A program made the translations under genes and the position numbers. The notes under the pieces were generated by a model. The model did no database searches and was not told the origin of the DNA. It was given only the letters and a program-made list of their open reading frames with translations. A stretch of 64,000 nt of DNA from Microplitis mediator (taxonomy: Eukaryota > Arthropoda > Insecta > Hymenoptera > Braconidae), in the NCBI RefSeq assembly GCF_029852145.1, contig NC_079973.1:21470422-21534421 (forward strand), in the 5' to 3' direction. Numbering within the stretch: position 1 is the first letter of the stretch; every line of letters starts with the position of its first letter. This document shows, one piece after another, positions 46,866 to 60,309 of the stretch.

Positions 46866-47068
46866 GATACTGAAGTTAGCCGACGTCTTCTAATTTTTGG
46901 TTTATTTTTATAATGATAAATAATGAAAAAAAAATATTTGAACAAATTGCACCTATAGTTTATTAAATTTTCTACATGTGCATGTTTTTAGATTTTTGTT
47001 TTTTTTTATAATTAATTGGTTGAAAAAAAATTTGAAAACTTTTAATTGTCTGCTAATTTCTGGATCAT
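46866..47068. mobile_element. Family B MITE
   Basis: GATACTGAAGTTAGCCGACG at the left and TGTCTGCTAATTTCTGGATCAT at the right. Confidence 0.72.
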
Positions 47069-47902
47069 ATGAATTTAAGATATAAATTCACCGTTTTTTT
47101 TCTTTTTGATTGAAGATCTACGGTCGGTAAGTAAGAAAGTCAATCTATACCATCGGGATCTCAGTGATTAATTATCTATATCATCGGGAATCTGGATCTT
47201 CACGATCTGGATCATCGGGATCTAGATCATCAATAAATTTGCGTCTTCATGATTTGTGTAATAGACATCTACTCAAATTTTCTTTTCAAATACTCGCGCT
47301 CAAACCAAATGCTCGCAGAAACTCTGCGCACCTGCATCTGCGCATGCACGAATTTTTTTTTTTCAAAGAAACCGAGCATTTACAAATTAAAATTGCGCGC
47401 GTTGTCAGCCAGTGGACTAGTCGTTTGATTCAGTTGGCTAAGCGCGACGAAGTGGTGAAGAATGTGTACTTGTAACTCATAAGTTCATATATGTAGACAT
47501 AATATACTTATACATTGAATCCATTAATCTCATTCCGCACTTGAGTCGTCACAGTCGTCCTCACGTCTCAGGACGAGGACCACAGGCAGTAAAAAAATTT
47601 ACATAAGCAATTAAATTAAATTCAAATAAAATCTTATTTTCGCGACTTTATTTTTTTTTGTAATCAGGATAAATATCCTGTTTAATTTAAATTAATTATT
47701 CAGTGCCGCTTTGTGTCGTATTTGTTTATTTTTTCATATAGATTTTGATAATGTCTCTTTTTATTTTATAAAAATTATTGCATACTTGTTGAGATTATTT
47801 TGTGCAAGTTAACGCAACACGACCACCAGAGGAGGGTATCAAGATTAAATCGCACTTGTTGACGCCGCTATTTTTTCGATAAGTAACAAAGGAACAACGG
47901 AA
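47069..47902. other. Spacer and probable orb promoter region
   Basis: Contains tandem CATCGGGATCT-like units (47150-47230) and a G+C-richer stretch (47520-47590) that could be orb leader. A 103-codon frame at 47164-47475 is built partly on those repeats and matches nothing known. Confidence 0.4.
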
Positions 47903-50900
47903 ATGCCGAGTCTTCTCCAGCAGGTACTATATTATTTTTTAAATAAATTTAAAAAGTTATTTTCAAATGATATATTTATTAATTAGTTAATTATAATAAA
48001 CAAATAAATATCAAGATTTAGCGAAAGGAAAATTAAAATTGTACTGCGTCTTTGTCTAATTCTTTGTCTCGAGATCTTGCAAGCGAGGATAGAATTACAA
48101 ACGCCGGCACACAATAAACCAAAGACCGGCCTCGTGTTTTTGTTGTGTGAACAAAAACATCAATAAAAGATTTAAAAAAAATATAATATTTTAGTCGTTT
48201 GTAAATTTAATAATTTATTGTTTGTTCAAGTAAAAGTTTCATATTCATTTGTTCTGGGAATTCAATACCGGGATTAGGGATTTAACTACTTAGTTTTTTT
48301 TGTTGTTGTTGAGGGATAAGTCTATTTAACTCGAACGGAAAATTAAATATTCAAGTGTTATTATTATTTTATATATTAATGTCTTTATATATTTAATGAT
48401 ATGAAACTAAGTTTTGATTGGATAAATTATGATCCTGAAGTAAGCAGACAATTAATAATTTTTGGATCTGTTTTCCAACAGATAAATTTAGAAAAAAAGG
48501 AAAACTAAAAATATGCACTTGTAGAAAATTAAAAAAACTATGAGTGTAATTTTTTTGAATATTTTTTTTTTGTAATTTACTGTTTCTATAAAAATCCAAA
48601 AATTATCAGACGTCAGCCAATTTTAGAATCATAAATTAACAACGATCCTGAAGTTAGCAGACAATTGGTAATTTTTGGATTTTTTTTTTCAACAAATTAA
48701 TTTAAAAAAAACAAAAAACAAAAATATGCACTTATAGAAAATTTAAAAAACTACAGGTGCAATTTTTTCAAATTTTTTTTTTTTTTATAGTTTATCGTCT
48801 AAAAAAAAATTCAAAATTTATTAGACGTCTGCTAACTTCAGTATCATAAATAAACAGACAATTGAAAATTTCTGGATCTGTTTTCCAACAAATAAATTAA
48901 AAAAAAAACAAAAAGGAAATCCAAAAATATACACATGTAGAAAATTGAAAAAAATATAAGTGCAATTTTTAAAAATATTTTTTTCTTCATAATATTATAT
49001 AACTTAAGTTATCGTTTTGAAAAAAATTACAAGACGTCGGCAAACTTCAGTATCAAAAAATTAAGCAATCATTTGAATAAAATTATTTATAAATTTCATT
49101 TTAAAATTAATTACTTTCTTCGTTTATATTATTTATCAAAAATTTTTCATAACTTTGTAGTCGGATTTATATAATTTAGTCTTTGTACTAGAGTATAGTC
49201 TTTTCTCGGAATTGAAGTGGTTGAAAAAATTCCCGGCCTAAAAGGCGACAAAAGAAAATAAAATTTCAATAGATTTTATTTCACTAGAAAATTAAATTTT
49301 TTTTATTTCATGAGCAAATTTTCTTTATTACAAAAAATATAATTAATTAGTTTTCATAGTAAAATACATGCAAGTAAATACTGTGTACACAAGTTTTTAG
49401 ATCGTATATCAAAAGGTCGTTTTCTAAGAAGACGTGAAACTTTTGCCCGATAATTAAGGGGCGGTAAGTTTACTAGCGACCTCTTATCATACGCAGACTT
49501 GTAAGCTCTTTTTTCTTTACATTAATTCGTGGAAAGTAATAGCTCTAACTAAATACCCAGACCACAAACTGCAACTATTCCCACACTTAATATAATTCCT
49601 TATCCTCAGTACCTAGACAGCCCTCTCCCTAATCGCATTTTTCTTCTATTCCATTTCATTCTGCTTCTATTCTTCAATCGCTACCAGTCGATCATATCTT
49701 CCTAAGACTTTGACTAGTCATGTTCGAAAACGATTCACCGGATTGCACTGATACCAAGAATTCATTTGATTTTCATTTTCCCACGGTTTGTTTCGATAAA
49801 ATTACTTACTAATAGCCAACTATTGAGTTAATTATTCAATAATAAAATAAATATTCAATAATTATTAACTAAAAGAAAATAATTTTAAAATTTACAGCTG
49901 GCAATGTCCTTTAAGGCTGAAAACAACAACGCAGCTGATGGGTTAACAGTGTCCGAGTCTAGTTTGTCATGTGAACCAGTTCAAAATCACCAACTGCAAC
50001 ATGATCAGTACGATCGTGAATACCTGCAGCCACAGCAGCACCAACGGGACTACGAGAGTCTTCAGCTTCCTCAAGAAGTCCAACGTCAGCAACATGATGT
50101 ACAGGGACGAGACCAATATGAAAGGGAACAGAATTCCATTTATCAAATTCGTCCACCCCAGAGAGAATCGTTGCTCCAACGTCGGGAACGTGACCGAGAT
50201 TCCTTTCAATTGCATCAGCAACAGCAGCCAGAGAGATCCGAATCACGAATTGATCAGTACCGGGAAAATCTCCACCAGCCGCTTAAAGCACTCGGAAGTT
50301 TGTTGCTGGATGTGCCAACTCCTACGGGGCCATTTCATGCTCGCAAAGACACGTCTTATGATCAGACTTCGGACTCAAATCTTGAAGGTACACTTTATTT
50401 ATTTAATTACACAGTTACATTTGTTGACAAGTATTTAAAAAAAAGAAATTAAGTACTCAGTGATGTGTTTTTGTTTAAATTTTTAAAAATTACATCATTG
50501 GTGTGTTAATTTCACACTGGACTCGGTGATTATTCGTTTGTTATACAAAAGTTTGAAGCAGTAATTTTTAAGATAATACCCGCAGTACTTTTCCATCGTT
50601 TCCAATAAATATTTTATTTTTTTAATTTATATATTAATATATATACGATTTACTTGAGCTATTAATTTAATTCGGACAGAAGACATGTCTATTTCCGACT
50701 TGTTTGGACTCGGACTGCCTAGAGGATCGCTGATGGGCAGTCAATCGTCAATAAACTCGCCGGGATATCGACATCGCCAGCAACAGCAGCAGCAACAGCA
50801 CTCGCAAAATCACGAGCAGAGCACTCCCCCACGTCCTTACAATAAATATCAGGTCAGTATATTATTATTTTTATTTAATCTAGTCTGAAAAAAATTATCC

Positions 50901-53900
50901 ATTCTATTTATTGTTTAAATTTTAATCCTATTTAAATAATTTGTTATAAAATCAATTGAGTCTTTTGTTTGCGACATTTTCTATGACGCCGGTATAAAAG
51001 CAACAGTTTTCTTCATTTGTTCTCTGGAGAAATATTAATATGTCTACCGTAAAATAGTACTGGCAACTTTTTGATTTTAAACTTTTTCGTGGTGTGAATG
51101 TAGCAGACAGACAAATTTAAAATTATAAATGAATAGAGTAAATGATTAATAAAATAAAATTTAAAAAAATGCGCATTTAAAAAATCAAAAAATTGATGAG
51201 TGCATTTTTTATAAATATTTTTTTTTTAATTATTTACTCTGTTTATTTATAATTTAAAATTTGTCTGATGTCTGCTACATTCACACTCATTTTCCGTGAG
51301 TTTAAAAATTTATGTAAGAAAAGTAACTTGAGATTATCGTAGTCTGTGATGCCTACATACCTTCTATACTCTTGCAATCATAATAATAATTATCATTGGT
51401 TGGATCAGTTCCAATAATTTACAATCGCATTTAAAATTTTTTTTATCTGTTGATTTTTATCATTTAAAAAAACGATACTGAAATTAGCCACGATACTGAA
51501 GTTAGCCGACGTCTAATAATTTTTGGATTTAAAAAAAAACGATAAATTATAAAAAAAAAATATTTGAAAAAATTGCACCTGTTGTTTGTTAAATTTTCTA
51601 CATGTGCATATTTTTAGTTTTTTATTTTTTTGTAATTAATTCGTTAAAAAAAAAAATCCGAAATTTACTAATTGTCTGCTAACTTCAGGATCATAATTAG
51701 CCAACGTCTAATAATTTTTGGATTTAAAAAAAAACGATAAATTATAAAAAAAAAAATATTTTTCAAAAATGCACTTGTAGTCTTTTAAATTTTCTAAATG
51801 TGGATATTTTAGTTTTTTTTTTTTTCTTCAAATTTAATTGTTAAAAAAAAATCCAAAAGTTTTTAATTGTCTGCTAACTTCAGTATCATTTCAAAAAAAT
51901 TTTTTTATTGGTAAAATAAAAATCTTTAAATTTTATTTCCACCATTTTAAAGTCTTGCAGTGTGATAGCGAAACTCAGAAGAATCACATCTGTACATGAC
52001 GTTTCAATATAAATTCTATTCTATATACACTAGGGCTATGGGTAGTTGGAGTTGCTCCTGTCGATATTGTAACCCAATGCCCAATGCCAGATAGATTATT
52101 ACTTAATTACATTTAGTCTGACTTACCCTATTTTTTTTATTTTTTTTCCTCTACTGCAAACCCTCTTTTTTATTTCATTTTTATTTTTTTTTTATTAAAG
52201 TTTTATTACTCCGAAATAAACAAATATTTATTATATTCATTAATTTAATTTGTGAGGACAGTAAATTTGTCGTAAAAAAATTAACATCAATAAAATAAAA
52301 AGTAGATACTTGGTATCGTTGATAAAATTATAACGATCGAATGCATCTCATATGTGGGGATCGTGTACACATACAAGGATTTTTATGGAGAAAATTTAAG
52401 TACGAGATATTAGGATAGTAAATAAAAGTACAATGGCGATTGGATGAAATAAATAATCGTAAAACGACACGTTAGGACGACCCGATTTTCACCCGGAGCC
52501 AAGACGTATGCATCTTAAGGCCTGAGCCAAACAGCTTTATTGCTACCAAAGAACTAACCCTTCGTCTTCTCGTCTTTCTTCATTCTCATACAGTTATTAC
52601 TTGTATTATTATTATATAATATCTAAGATGAGGTCTTGAGATAGTTCATAGGGTGGACATTACGCGGAATATTATCTTGGATCATGTCCAACGATAGTGC
52701 TGGAAGGCTAATTTACCAACAGCAAACGCATTTAATATTATTTATTGCACTCCTTATTCGCCACTAAAAAAATATCTTACAACATAAAGTGTATAATCCT
52801 GAATTATTATTTTTTTTTCCAGAGCTACGATGAAGACCGTGGGTATTTCACATCATCACCAAGTATCGACATGCCGAACACACCTAATTCCATGGCTACG
52901 CCTGGAAGTCCTGGCACACCAACTAGTGTCTACTCTTCAGCTTACAGTTATTCAACAAGTGCTAATAGCAATTCACATTTGACGTCATCACCGCCATCAG
53001 CACGTTCAGGTTATCAGTCATATGTTGGCTCGCCTACGTCGTCAATTCACACGCCTCCTTACTATGGAAGGCCTATCCGTGGATCATCACCGTACAGTGA
53101 CTGCAGCAGCCCTTCAATGGAATATCCCCACGTGATAAGTTACAATGGATCACGATCTACCTCACCGTCAGACTCAGATCTCAGCGGCATCAGCAGCATG
53201 GAGGGTTCGCTGTCAGACATCATGACTTGTCTGTCATTAAACTCATCCACGCCGCACTCCTGCTATCCACATGGTTCAATAAATTCGGGCATCGCTGATA
53301 TATGTCAAAATAACCGTGCGACTGCTCTCCAACGTATGGCAATGAAGAAGTATCTCTCTTCTGCTCATTCTCATCGCGAGCAGGCACTTCGTCATCATCA
53401 TTGCTGCAGTACTGCTGGTAACCACATGGTACCCATCAGCTCACCTGTTGGACTTAACGAACCACACGTTTCTTTGGACCGCGCGGCCAGGTTCCATCGC
53501 AATGCTGCTGCGCTCCACGAAGCAACTTACACTTGGAGCGGCGTTCTTCCTCCACGTTCATCAAAACCCACTGGCTATTCTTCAAAAGTTTTTCTCGGTG
53601 GATTACCTTGGGATGTAACTGAGTCTATTCTCGTAGCGACCTTCAAACAATTCGGGCCAATCAAAGTCGAGTGGCCGAAAAAAGACCATCCTACTGCACC
53701 GGAGCCTAAAGGATTTGGATACATTATATTCGAGTCTGAAAAAGAGGTGCGAGCTTTGTTGTCGTGCTGTACCCAAGACTTTAAAAACGGAGGTCGTTTG
53801 TTGTACAAAGTCTCCTCAAAACGCATCAAAGGTAAAGATGTCCAGGTAATTCCATGGGGTCTCAATGACAGCAACTACTCGAAATCCTCATCGCAGAAAT

Positions 53901-54547
53901 TGGATCCGGACAAAACGGTATTTGTTGGTGCGCTCCACGGTATGGTGACGGCTGAAGGACTCGCTACGATTATGAACGATTTGTTTGATGAAGTTATTTA
54001 CGTCGGTATGTATCATTAATTAATAAAAATATTTTCATTTATAATTTGTAAGTCACACAATTACTGTCTTGTTAATTAGGTATCGACACAGACAAACATA
54101 AGTACCCAATTGGATCAGCCCGCCTTACATTCAGCAGTAAACGTTCGTACAGAAAAGCCGTTGCTGCAGCGTTCATTGAAATAAAGACCGCCAAGTTTAG
54201 GAAAGTCGTTCAAATTGACCCGTATCTTGAAGACTCAGTGTGCTCTGGCTGCTATGTTCAACAAGGACCTTACTTCTGTCGCGAGCAGGTAAGATATCAG
54301 CCAACAATAAATTTCAACTAATTATTTATCTAAATTAAATAAATCCTTAATGAATAATTGATGATTCCTCTGATTTTAGGTTTGCTTCAGATACTTCTGC
54401 CGCAACTGCTGGATCTGGCAGCACTCAATGGAGTCAATGCGTCTCCACAAACCCTTGACACGCATCTCAAAGACTAATCAAGTTGTTGGATTGACTCCCG
54501 GCTTAGGATTAAACTCCGTCTCTCGTACACCTGGTTCTGTTATTTAA
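47903..54547 (+). CDS. orb: Cytoplasmic polyadenylation element binding protein (CPEB1/Orb)
   Basis: Six coding exons, 47903-47923, 49898-50387, 50680-50852, 52823-54005, 54080-54288 and 54380-54547, give 747 residues in consistent phase. The N-terminal half is low-complexity, rich in Gln, His, Ser and Pro, with poly-Gln near 50777-50800. RRM1 starts near residue 482 (KVFLGGLPWDV, then KGFGYIIFE) and RRM2 near 592 (KTVFVGALHG). A CPEB-type ZZ zinc-binding domain follows from about 677 (CSGC, YFC, CFRYFCRNC, WQHSMESMRLH). Orb binds UUUUAU-type elements in mRNA 3' ends and controls poly(A) length and translation, notably in oogenesis. The first exon encodes only seven residues (MPSLLQQ) and is followed by a 2-kb intron filled with family B repeats; an alternative start at the Met in exon 2 (49904) would remove nine residues. 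Confidence 0.96.
48429..49055. mobile_element. Three tandem family B MITEs in orb intron 1
   Basis: Copies at about 48429-48632, 48643-48847 and 48850-49055, all in the same orientation, each with GATCCTGAAGTAAGCAGACA-like left and GACGTCAGCCAA/CTAACTTCAGTATCA-like right ends; the third lacks its outermost left bases. Confidence 0.72.
51090..51290. mobile_element. Family A foldback MITE in orb intron 3
   Basis: GTGTGAATGTAGCAGACAG faces TGTCTGCTACATTCACACTCAT; the flanks TTTTCGTG and TTTCCGTG are an 8-bp target duplication with one difference. Confidence 0.8.
51473..51889. mobile_element. Two tandem family B MITEs in orb intron 3
   Basis: Copies at about 51473-51694 and 51695-51889 in the same orientation; the first has a partly duplicated left end (GATACTGAAATTAGCCAC, then GATACTGAAGTTAGCCGAC). 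Confidence 0.72.
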
Positions 54548-55832
54548 ATTTTTTCTTAACGAAAAAAAATCGCTCGCGCCGCTGGATTCGTGTTTAATCG
54601 TTATCTAATTATAACAAGTGTTTTTAAACACTTAATTGTATTTTTCTTTTTTTTTTAAACTAAGGCACGTATGCCTTGTATCAACACGAATCAGCTTTAT
54701 GACGGCATCAAGTCCTAACGTAGATTTAAAAATAGCGTCTTTGAAAACATAGTGATAGTTAGGCAATTGTTACTGAGATTTATAATTAATATGCCTAGTT
54801 TAAATCATGTTAATTAGTCTATGTTACTCTACAGTGCATTTAATAATGCCAAGAATAAAAGTATTTTATTATTTATTTATGTTTCTCAAGAGACTGGATC
54901 TCTTATCGAATAGAAAAAAATTTTTTTTCTTTTTTTTTTTACCGCGGGAAATTTAATCAACATCAAGTTATGATTATACATTAATTATGATATTAAAAAA
55001 CAATTAATAATTAATAATATATGATGGAAATATAATATTAAGACGATCAGGATTTAAGACAATGGTAGTTAATTGATGATCATTAAAAATGTGGCTTCAA
55101 TGATGATTTATATTTTATTTCATACATCAGAAGCCACAGCAATCGGATTATGTCCATAAATAATTATAAGAATCAAGTCATTACGATCATATATTTGATA
55201 TATATTTTTTTGTTCTTACGCCGTTGCGTAATATATTATAAGCGAATTGAGTATACACTAAAGATGTTTTATAAACAGAAACAAATGATCTAATGGCTGT
55301 TTAATTAAAGTTTAAGTTACGTAAAATTTTACGAGACTAGTGCCATTGGTTATTTCTGATAACAGTCAATAATATTTTCATAATTACAATATTACGTGCT
55401 CTATCAACGTCAAAGCGTTTGAATATTATTAGTAATTAATCGCGTTAAATATTTATTTTTTTTTTTTTCAGTTGAAAATTATTGGACCCGCGGGTGAATT
55501 TGAATCGTGATAATGTCTAAGTAATTTTACGTTTAATTTCTTGGGTATGACAACAGTCAGCCGGAAAAACTGGAGTAATAAAAAGAACTCGTGACCGTCG
55601 TTATTGATAATGAGAATAATTGTAATGATTTTTGTGTGCGCGACTCGCGACCGCTCAGTGCTTTACTGATTAGATTTATGATGACAAAACAATACGGTCT
55701 GCAGTTATGATAAATATTATTAATCAATAATTTTATTTTTTTTGTTCTTTTTTTTTTTTGTTATTAAATTTTGTTAAACTTTTGGTACCATAAGAAATAA
55801 AGCGTAAAATTATTTAGGCTCAGTTTAAATTT

Positions 55833-55863
<31 letters not shown>

Positions 55864-58083
55864 TTCTTTAACTTTTGATATAATTTTGTTGAATAAATTA
55901 AAATCACAGTTTTTCTTATACTTATTTTAATTTCTTTTATTTTTAATTTCTCTCTATCCTTCGTTTGCTTTCCTATTTATTCTCAAATCCTTCATTTCTT
56001 CTATTCCTTTCATTTACTTCTAAACTTTTTTAAATAATAGTTAATATTAAATATTCTTTTTAAATATTAGACTAGGATATAAATTCAAAGTATTGAGATT
56101 AGAAACGCAGCTAATACTTGAATTAATAAATAAATAAAACTAAAGCTTTTACTTTAAATAAAAATAACAGAGTTGCAAGTAAACTTTATCTGACTGTAAA
56201 TTAATGTAATGAATTTCAGTCATGTTATTGGTATTTTAAAAATATAAATTTCATGAGCTAGCTTTTATTGTCATGATAGAAAAAAAATTTTAACGCCTCT
56301 TTTATCTAAATCATCTGATTTAAAACTAAACCTTTTAAAAAGTCGTGCCTTTTAATGATATAATGGTGAATTTTATTATAAAAAAAGTCAAAGGATTTGA
56401 AATAAAATTACTTTTAAATTAAAATAAAAAGTACGATATACAGGGTGATGATAATTATTATTGTGGCGCATAATTTAAAGCTTTTAATAATTATTTGAGT
56501 TGATTCAGTCAGTATTCAATCGAATGTATTAATATTTATTTTTATTTATATTTACTCATGCGTTCGTACTGGCAATTATTTTATAAAAATTGTTAACTTT
56601 ACAACTACTCCTTTATTTGGGAGCTTCTTTATATTTAATTGTTTCATTTATTCTAGGAAATACAATAACAAAAAAAGCTTTGTACGCTTCGATAACTTTG
56701 ATGTAATCGTTACAATGTTTTATTCAAGACAATAAATAAATGTTCTCTTAACTGATATAATTTCATTTTTAGATTTTTAATTAGACATGAAACATATATT
56801 TACTTACTACCAAATACGTTTTGATTAAACTAGTAAATGATTTATTTATTCCCTAGTACCTCTTAGTTTTTGAAAAATAATAATTATTGTAATTACTTTT
56901 ATTACTATTTAATTCAAATTTAATTAATCATTTGGTATTAAGGGCATTATCAGACAGTGCCTCCTACTTTTTAAAAATATTCAATGACTCGACTGTCCAG
57001 TGTATCAAAATTTTTTGAACTAAATTAAAAAAAAATTTTAACATTAATTGAAGAGAGAACAATTTCGCTGGGTATAAATTTTAAAAAGAATTGCTTACAG
57101 TTGCTATCAATTGGGAGTTAAACGAAATTCGGAAAATAAATATCAGTAAAATCTTCATGTAAATTTTGTAATTTGAATTTTCAAATTCTGTAGACGAAAA
57201 TTTACTTACAAAATTTCGTTTGACTTCTAATTGATAACAACTGTAAGTTATTATTTTTTTTTAATACCTCAGCAAAATTGCAGCTACGTTGTCTTTTTTT
57301 CAATTAAGGTTTTAATTTTTTTGAGGCCACTCTCAGACAGTGCCCCCACTTTTTAAAAATTTTTAATGACTCAACTGTCAAGTGTATCAAAATTTTATCA
57401 ATTAATTTAAAAAATTAAAGGATTAATTAAAAAAAAGACAACGTGGTTATAATTTATCCGAGGTATAGATTTAAAAAAAAAAATTACAGTTGATACCAAA
57501 TGGGAGGTAAACGAAATTTTGTAAATAAATTTTAGTCTACAAAATTCAAATTATAAAATTTCAAATATTAATTTATTTAATGCCGTAAAATGGACGGTGA
57601 AGTCAAATTTGAGATTTGCAATTCGCGATTTCCGACGTCGGAAAGCGAGGACTGATGGTGGAAATGGATAGAAAAATCCATGATTATCCTCATCCATCTC
57701 CACTCATCTTCATCTATCCTGATTTATCCTAATTTATCCTCATAATTTCTTATTCATTGATTCAAATATTAATTTTTTTTTTTGTTTGTTGAAATAATTG
57801 AAACTTGACAGTTTTACTGAAAGTTTCTCAAAATTTCATTCAGCTCCCAATTGATATCAACTGTAAGTAATTTTTTAAAAATCATGTCTCTGCGAAATTA
57901 GGACTACGTTGTCCTTTTGAAAATTAATGCTTCAATTTTTTTAAAATTAATTGATAAAAATTTTGATACGCTTGACAGTTGAGTCATTGAAAATTTTTAA
58001 AAAGTGGGGCCACTATCTAAGAATGGCCTTAATAAAAAAATGAAAATACTTTGATATCTAATCAGGTATATTTATATATAAAA
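54548..58083. other. orb 3' UTR and spacer to PEX11C
   Basis: No further coding sequence. Orb 3' UTR probably occupies the first kilobase or so: several TTTTAT-type motifs (possible CPEs, e.g. near 54863 and 55112) and an AATAAA near 55796 precede a 24-base A run at 55838-55860. The inverted elements at 56943-58028 follow. Confidence 0.45.
56943..58028. mobile_element. Nested or tandem inverted elements with CAGACAGTGCC ends
   Basis: GGCCACTCTCAGACAGTGCCC at 57325 pairs with GGGGCCACTATCTAAGAATGGCC ending near 58028; both arms continue through CTTTTTAAAAATTTTTAATGA and TGTATCAAAATTTT. A third arm in direct orientation (ATCAGACAGTGCCTCCTAC) starts at 56950, indicating two overlapping copies. 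Confidence 0.68.
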
Positions 58084-59019
58084 CTAATGGAGACGTTTTC
58101 TAAGTGATTGATAGAGTCCTATAAGTGATGATACAGTTCCAAGTGCTCCAACTTGCCAAGTAGACAGTTTGCCGCCCCAAAGAGTACCATTTGGAAGATA
58201 ACTTATTGCATAACTCATGTCTAGTAACATACGGATGCAAACTAATGTTTCATTGTACATTTTATGTCTCAAAGCTTTTTCTTCAGCTTTATTACCGGAC
58301 TTATTCTTCAGACTCGTGTCCTTTTGCTTCAACAGCAGTTTATATTTACGCAAGGACCTAGACAATGTAATGCAGTCATAAATATAAGTTACAAAGCTAT
58401 AAAAAGAGTATTGTATATTTTCTATTGTGTGTGTAAGGATAATTTAAAGCTCCAGAGGATTCTTACGTCATCAAAGAAATGTACAGGGACATGATCCAGA
58501 ACCACGTGGACATGGTGTCCCATTTATCGACGTCCACGTTAACTAACTGATGCTCTCCAGCCCAGCAAATCGTTTCGACAGGTGAGTAAATCACATCGAC
58601 GATAATTTCAATCATCTCCAGCCATTTGATGTACGGATCTGTTGCCTGTTACATCACACACGTCAATTACACATCTAAAAAAATTTAATTCATCATCTCG
58701 AGTCTACCGACTCATAAATATTGAGCATATCTATTTAATTGTTTGTCATAAATATACTATTTATGTATATATATATATATATATTTTTTACTACCTTATT
58801 TGTCCAATCATATTTGAAAGCATAATTAAGTGTGGGTATGTCATCAAGAAGCCGAAGGATAACTCGGCAATTACTCATCTGGCTTCCAAAAATTTTAAGT
58901 TTTTTTCTGTCATCTTCAGACCTCGGTATCACAGTTGCTAATTTTGCTGCATACGACAATGTCCTTAATAATTTATCTCTACCTTCGTAACTTTCTAAAT
59001 AATCCGAGATCAATTCCAT
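58084..59019 (-). CDS. Pex11c: Peroxisomal membrane protein 11C (PEX11 gamma)
   Basis: Three coding exons on the minus strand, 59019-58795, 58645-58467 and 58357-58084, give 225 residues in consistent phase, near the 241 of human PEX11G. The N-terminus (LESYEGRDKLLRTLSYAAKL) is the conserved PEX11 amphipathic region, followed by VILRLLDDIPTLNYAF. The middle exon has WLEMIEIIVDVIYSPVET and a Trp-rich segment (MSTWFWIMSLYISLMT). The C-terminus is GTVSSLIGLYQSLRKRLH, hydrophobic then basic, as expected for the last membrane segment. PEX11 proteins shape and elongate peroxisomal membranes before division. Transcription diverges from scribble, whose ATG lies 1.67 kb away, with a cluster of family B repeats between them. 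Confidence 0.94.
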
Positions 59020-59188
59020 GTTTATTTATTTTGTAATTTCTTCGAGGTTATGAACCGACTAATTTTCTTTAAATACCTGTCATCCACAGTGACACGTGAC
59101 TAAAGAAACAAAAAATCAAAATATTTTTATTGATATAAAAACTTTTTATTAATTTATCAATTAAAATTATGATCATGAAATTAACATG

Positions 59189-60116
59189 AGAATAAAGTTA
59201 GCCGGCGTTTAATAATTTTTGAATTTTATTCAAAACAATAGCTAGAAAAAAAAAGGTTTTCAAAAATTGCACTTATAATTTTTTTGATTTTCTACCTGTG
59301 TGTACTTTCAGATTTATCGAAAAAAAATACAAAAAAACAGGCAGTTAAAAGTTTTCGGAGTTCTTTTAAAACAAATCAATGAGAAAAATATGAAATATAA
59401 AAATACACACATGTAGAAAATTAAAAAAACTATCGGTGCAATTTTTTTAAATTTTATTTTTTTTATAATTTATAGTTTTCAAAAAAATCAAAAAACTCAG
59501 ACGTTGGCTAACTTCAGTATCATAAAATTATGACATGATTCTAAAGTTAACCGACATCTAATAATTTTTGGAATTTTTCAAAATCATAAATTACAAAAAA
59601 AAAAATATTTTAAGAAATTGCACTTATAGTTTTTTAAATTTTCTATAAGTGCATATTTTAAGTTTTTTTAATTTTTGTAATTAACTAGTCGAAAATAAAA
59701 TCCAAAAATTTTTAATTGTCTGCTAAATTCAGGATCATAATTATGACCATGAAGTTAAAAGTTTTCGGAGTTTTTTTTTAAACAAATCAATGACAAAAAT
59801 ATGAAATATAAAAGAATGCACATGTAGAAAATTAAAAATACTACAGGTGCAATTTTTTCAAAGATTATTTTTTTTATAATTCATCCTTTTAAAAAAATCC
59901 CAAAATTTTATTGATCCGGAAGTTAGCCGACGTCTAATCATTTTTGAATTTTTTTTTAAACAATAAATTATAAAAAAAAAATATTTGAAGAAATTGCACC
60001 TATAGTATTTAAAATTTTCTACACGTGCATATTTTTATTTTTTATAATTTGTAATTAATTTGTTGAAAAAAAAAAAAATTAAAAAATTATAAATCATCTG
60101 TTAACTTCAGGATCAT
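59189..60116. mobile_element. Cluster of four family B MITEs between PEX11C and scribble
   Basis: Copies at about 59189-59522, 59534-59738, 59744-59912 (right end lost) and 59913-60116, recognised by GAAGTTAGCCGACGTCTAAT and TCTGCTAAATTCAGGATCAT ends and TTGCACCTATAG cores. Some appear fused or truncated. Confidence 0.68.
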
Positions 60117-60309
60117 AAACTTTTAGACGTCAGCTAACTTCACTATTATTTAAAATTTATTTTCATTTTTCACCAAAACAATTATAATTTTTACGTCACA
60201 ATTTTATCAAAATTACACTTAAAATAAATAATCATTAGTTTTACTATTTAATTTCCTAAATTTTCCTTTTCCAACAAACTAAATAATTAATTACCTACTT
60301 TTCAAATTC

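Noticed and set aside
47164..47475. 103-codon plus frame before orb
   Set aside because: Starts in tandem CATCGGGATCT units and shows no known motif; may be leader sequence.
49959..50438. Three other-frame ORFs overlapping orb exon 2
   Set aside because: Shadows of the Gln/His-rich orb coding frame.
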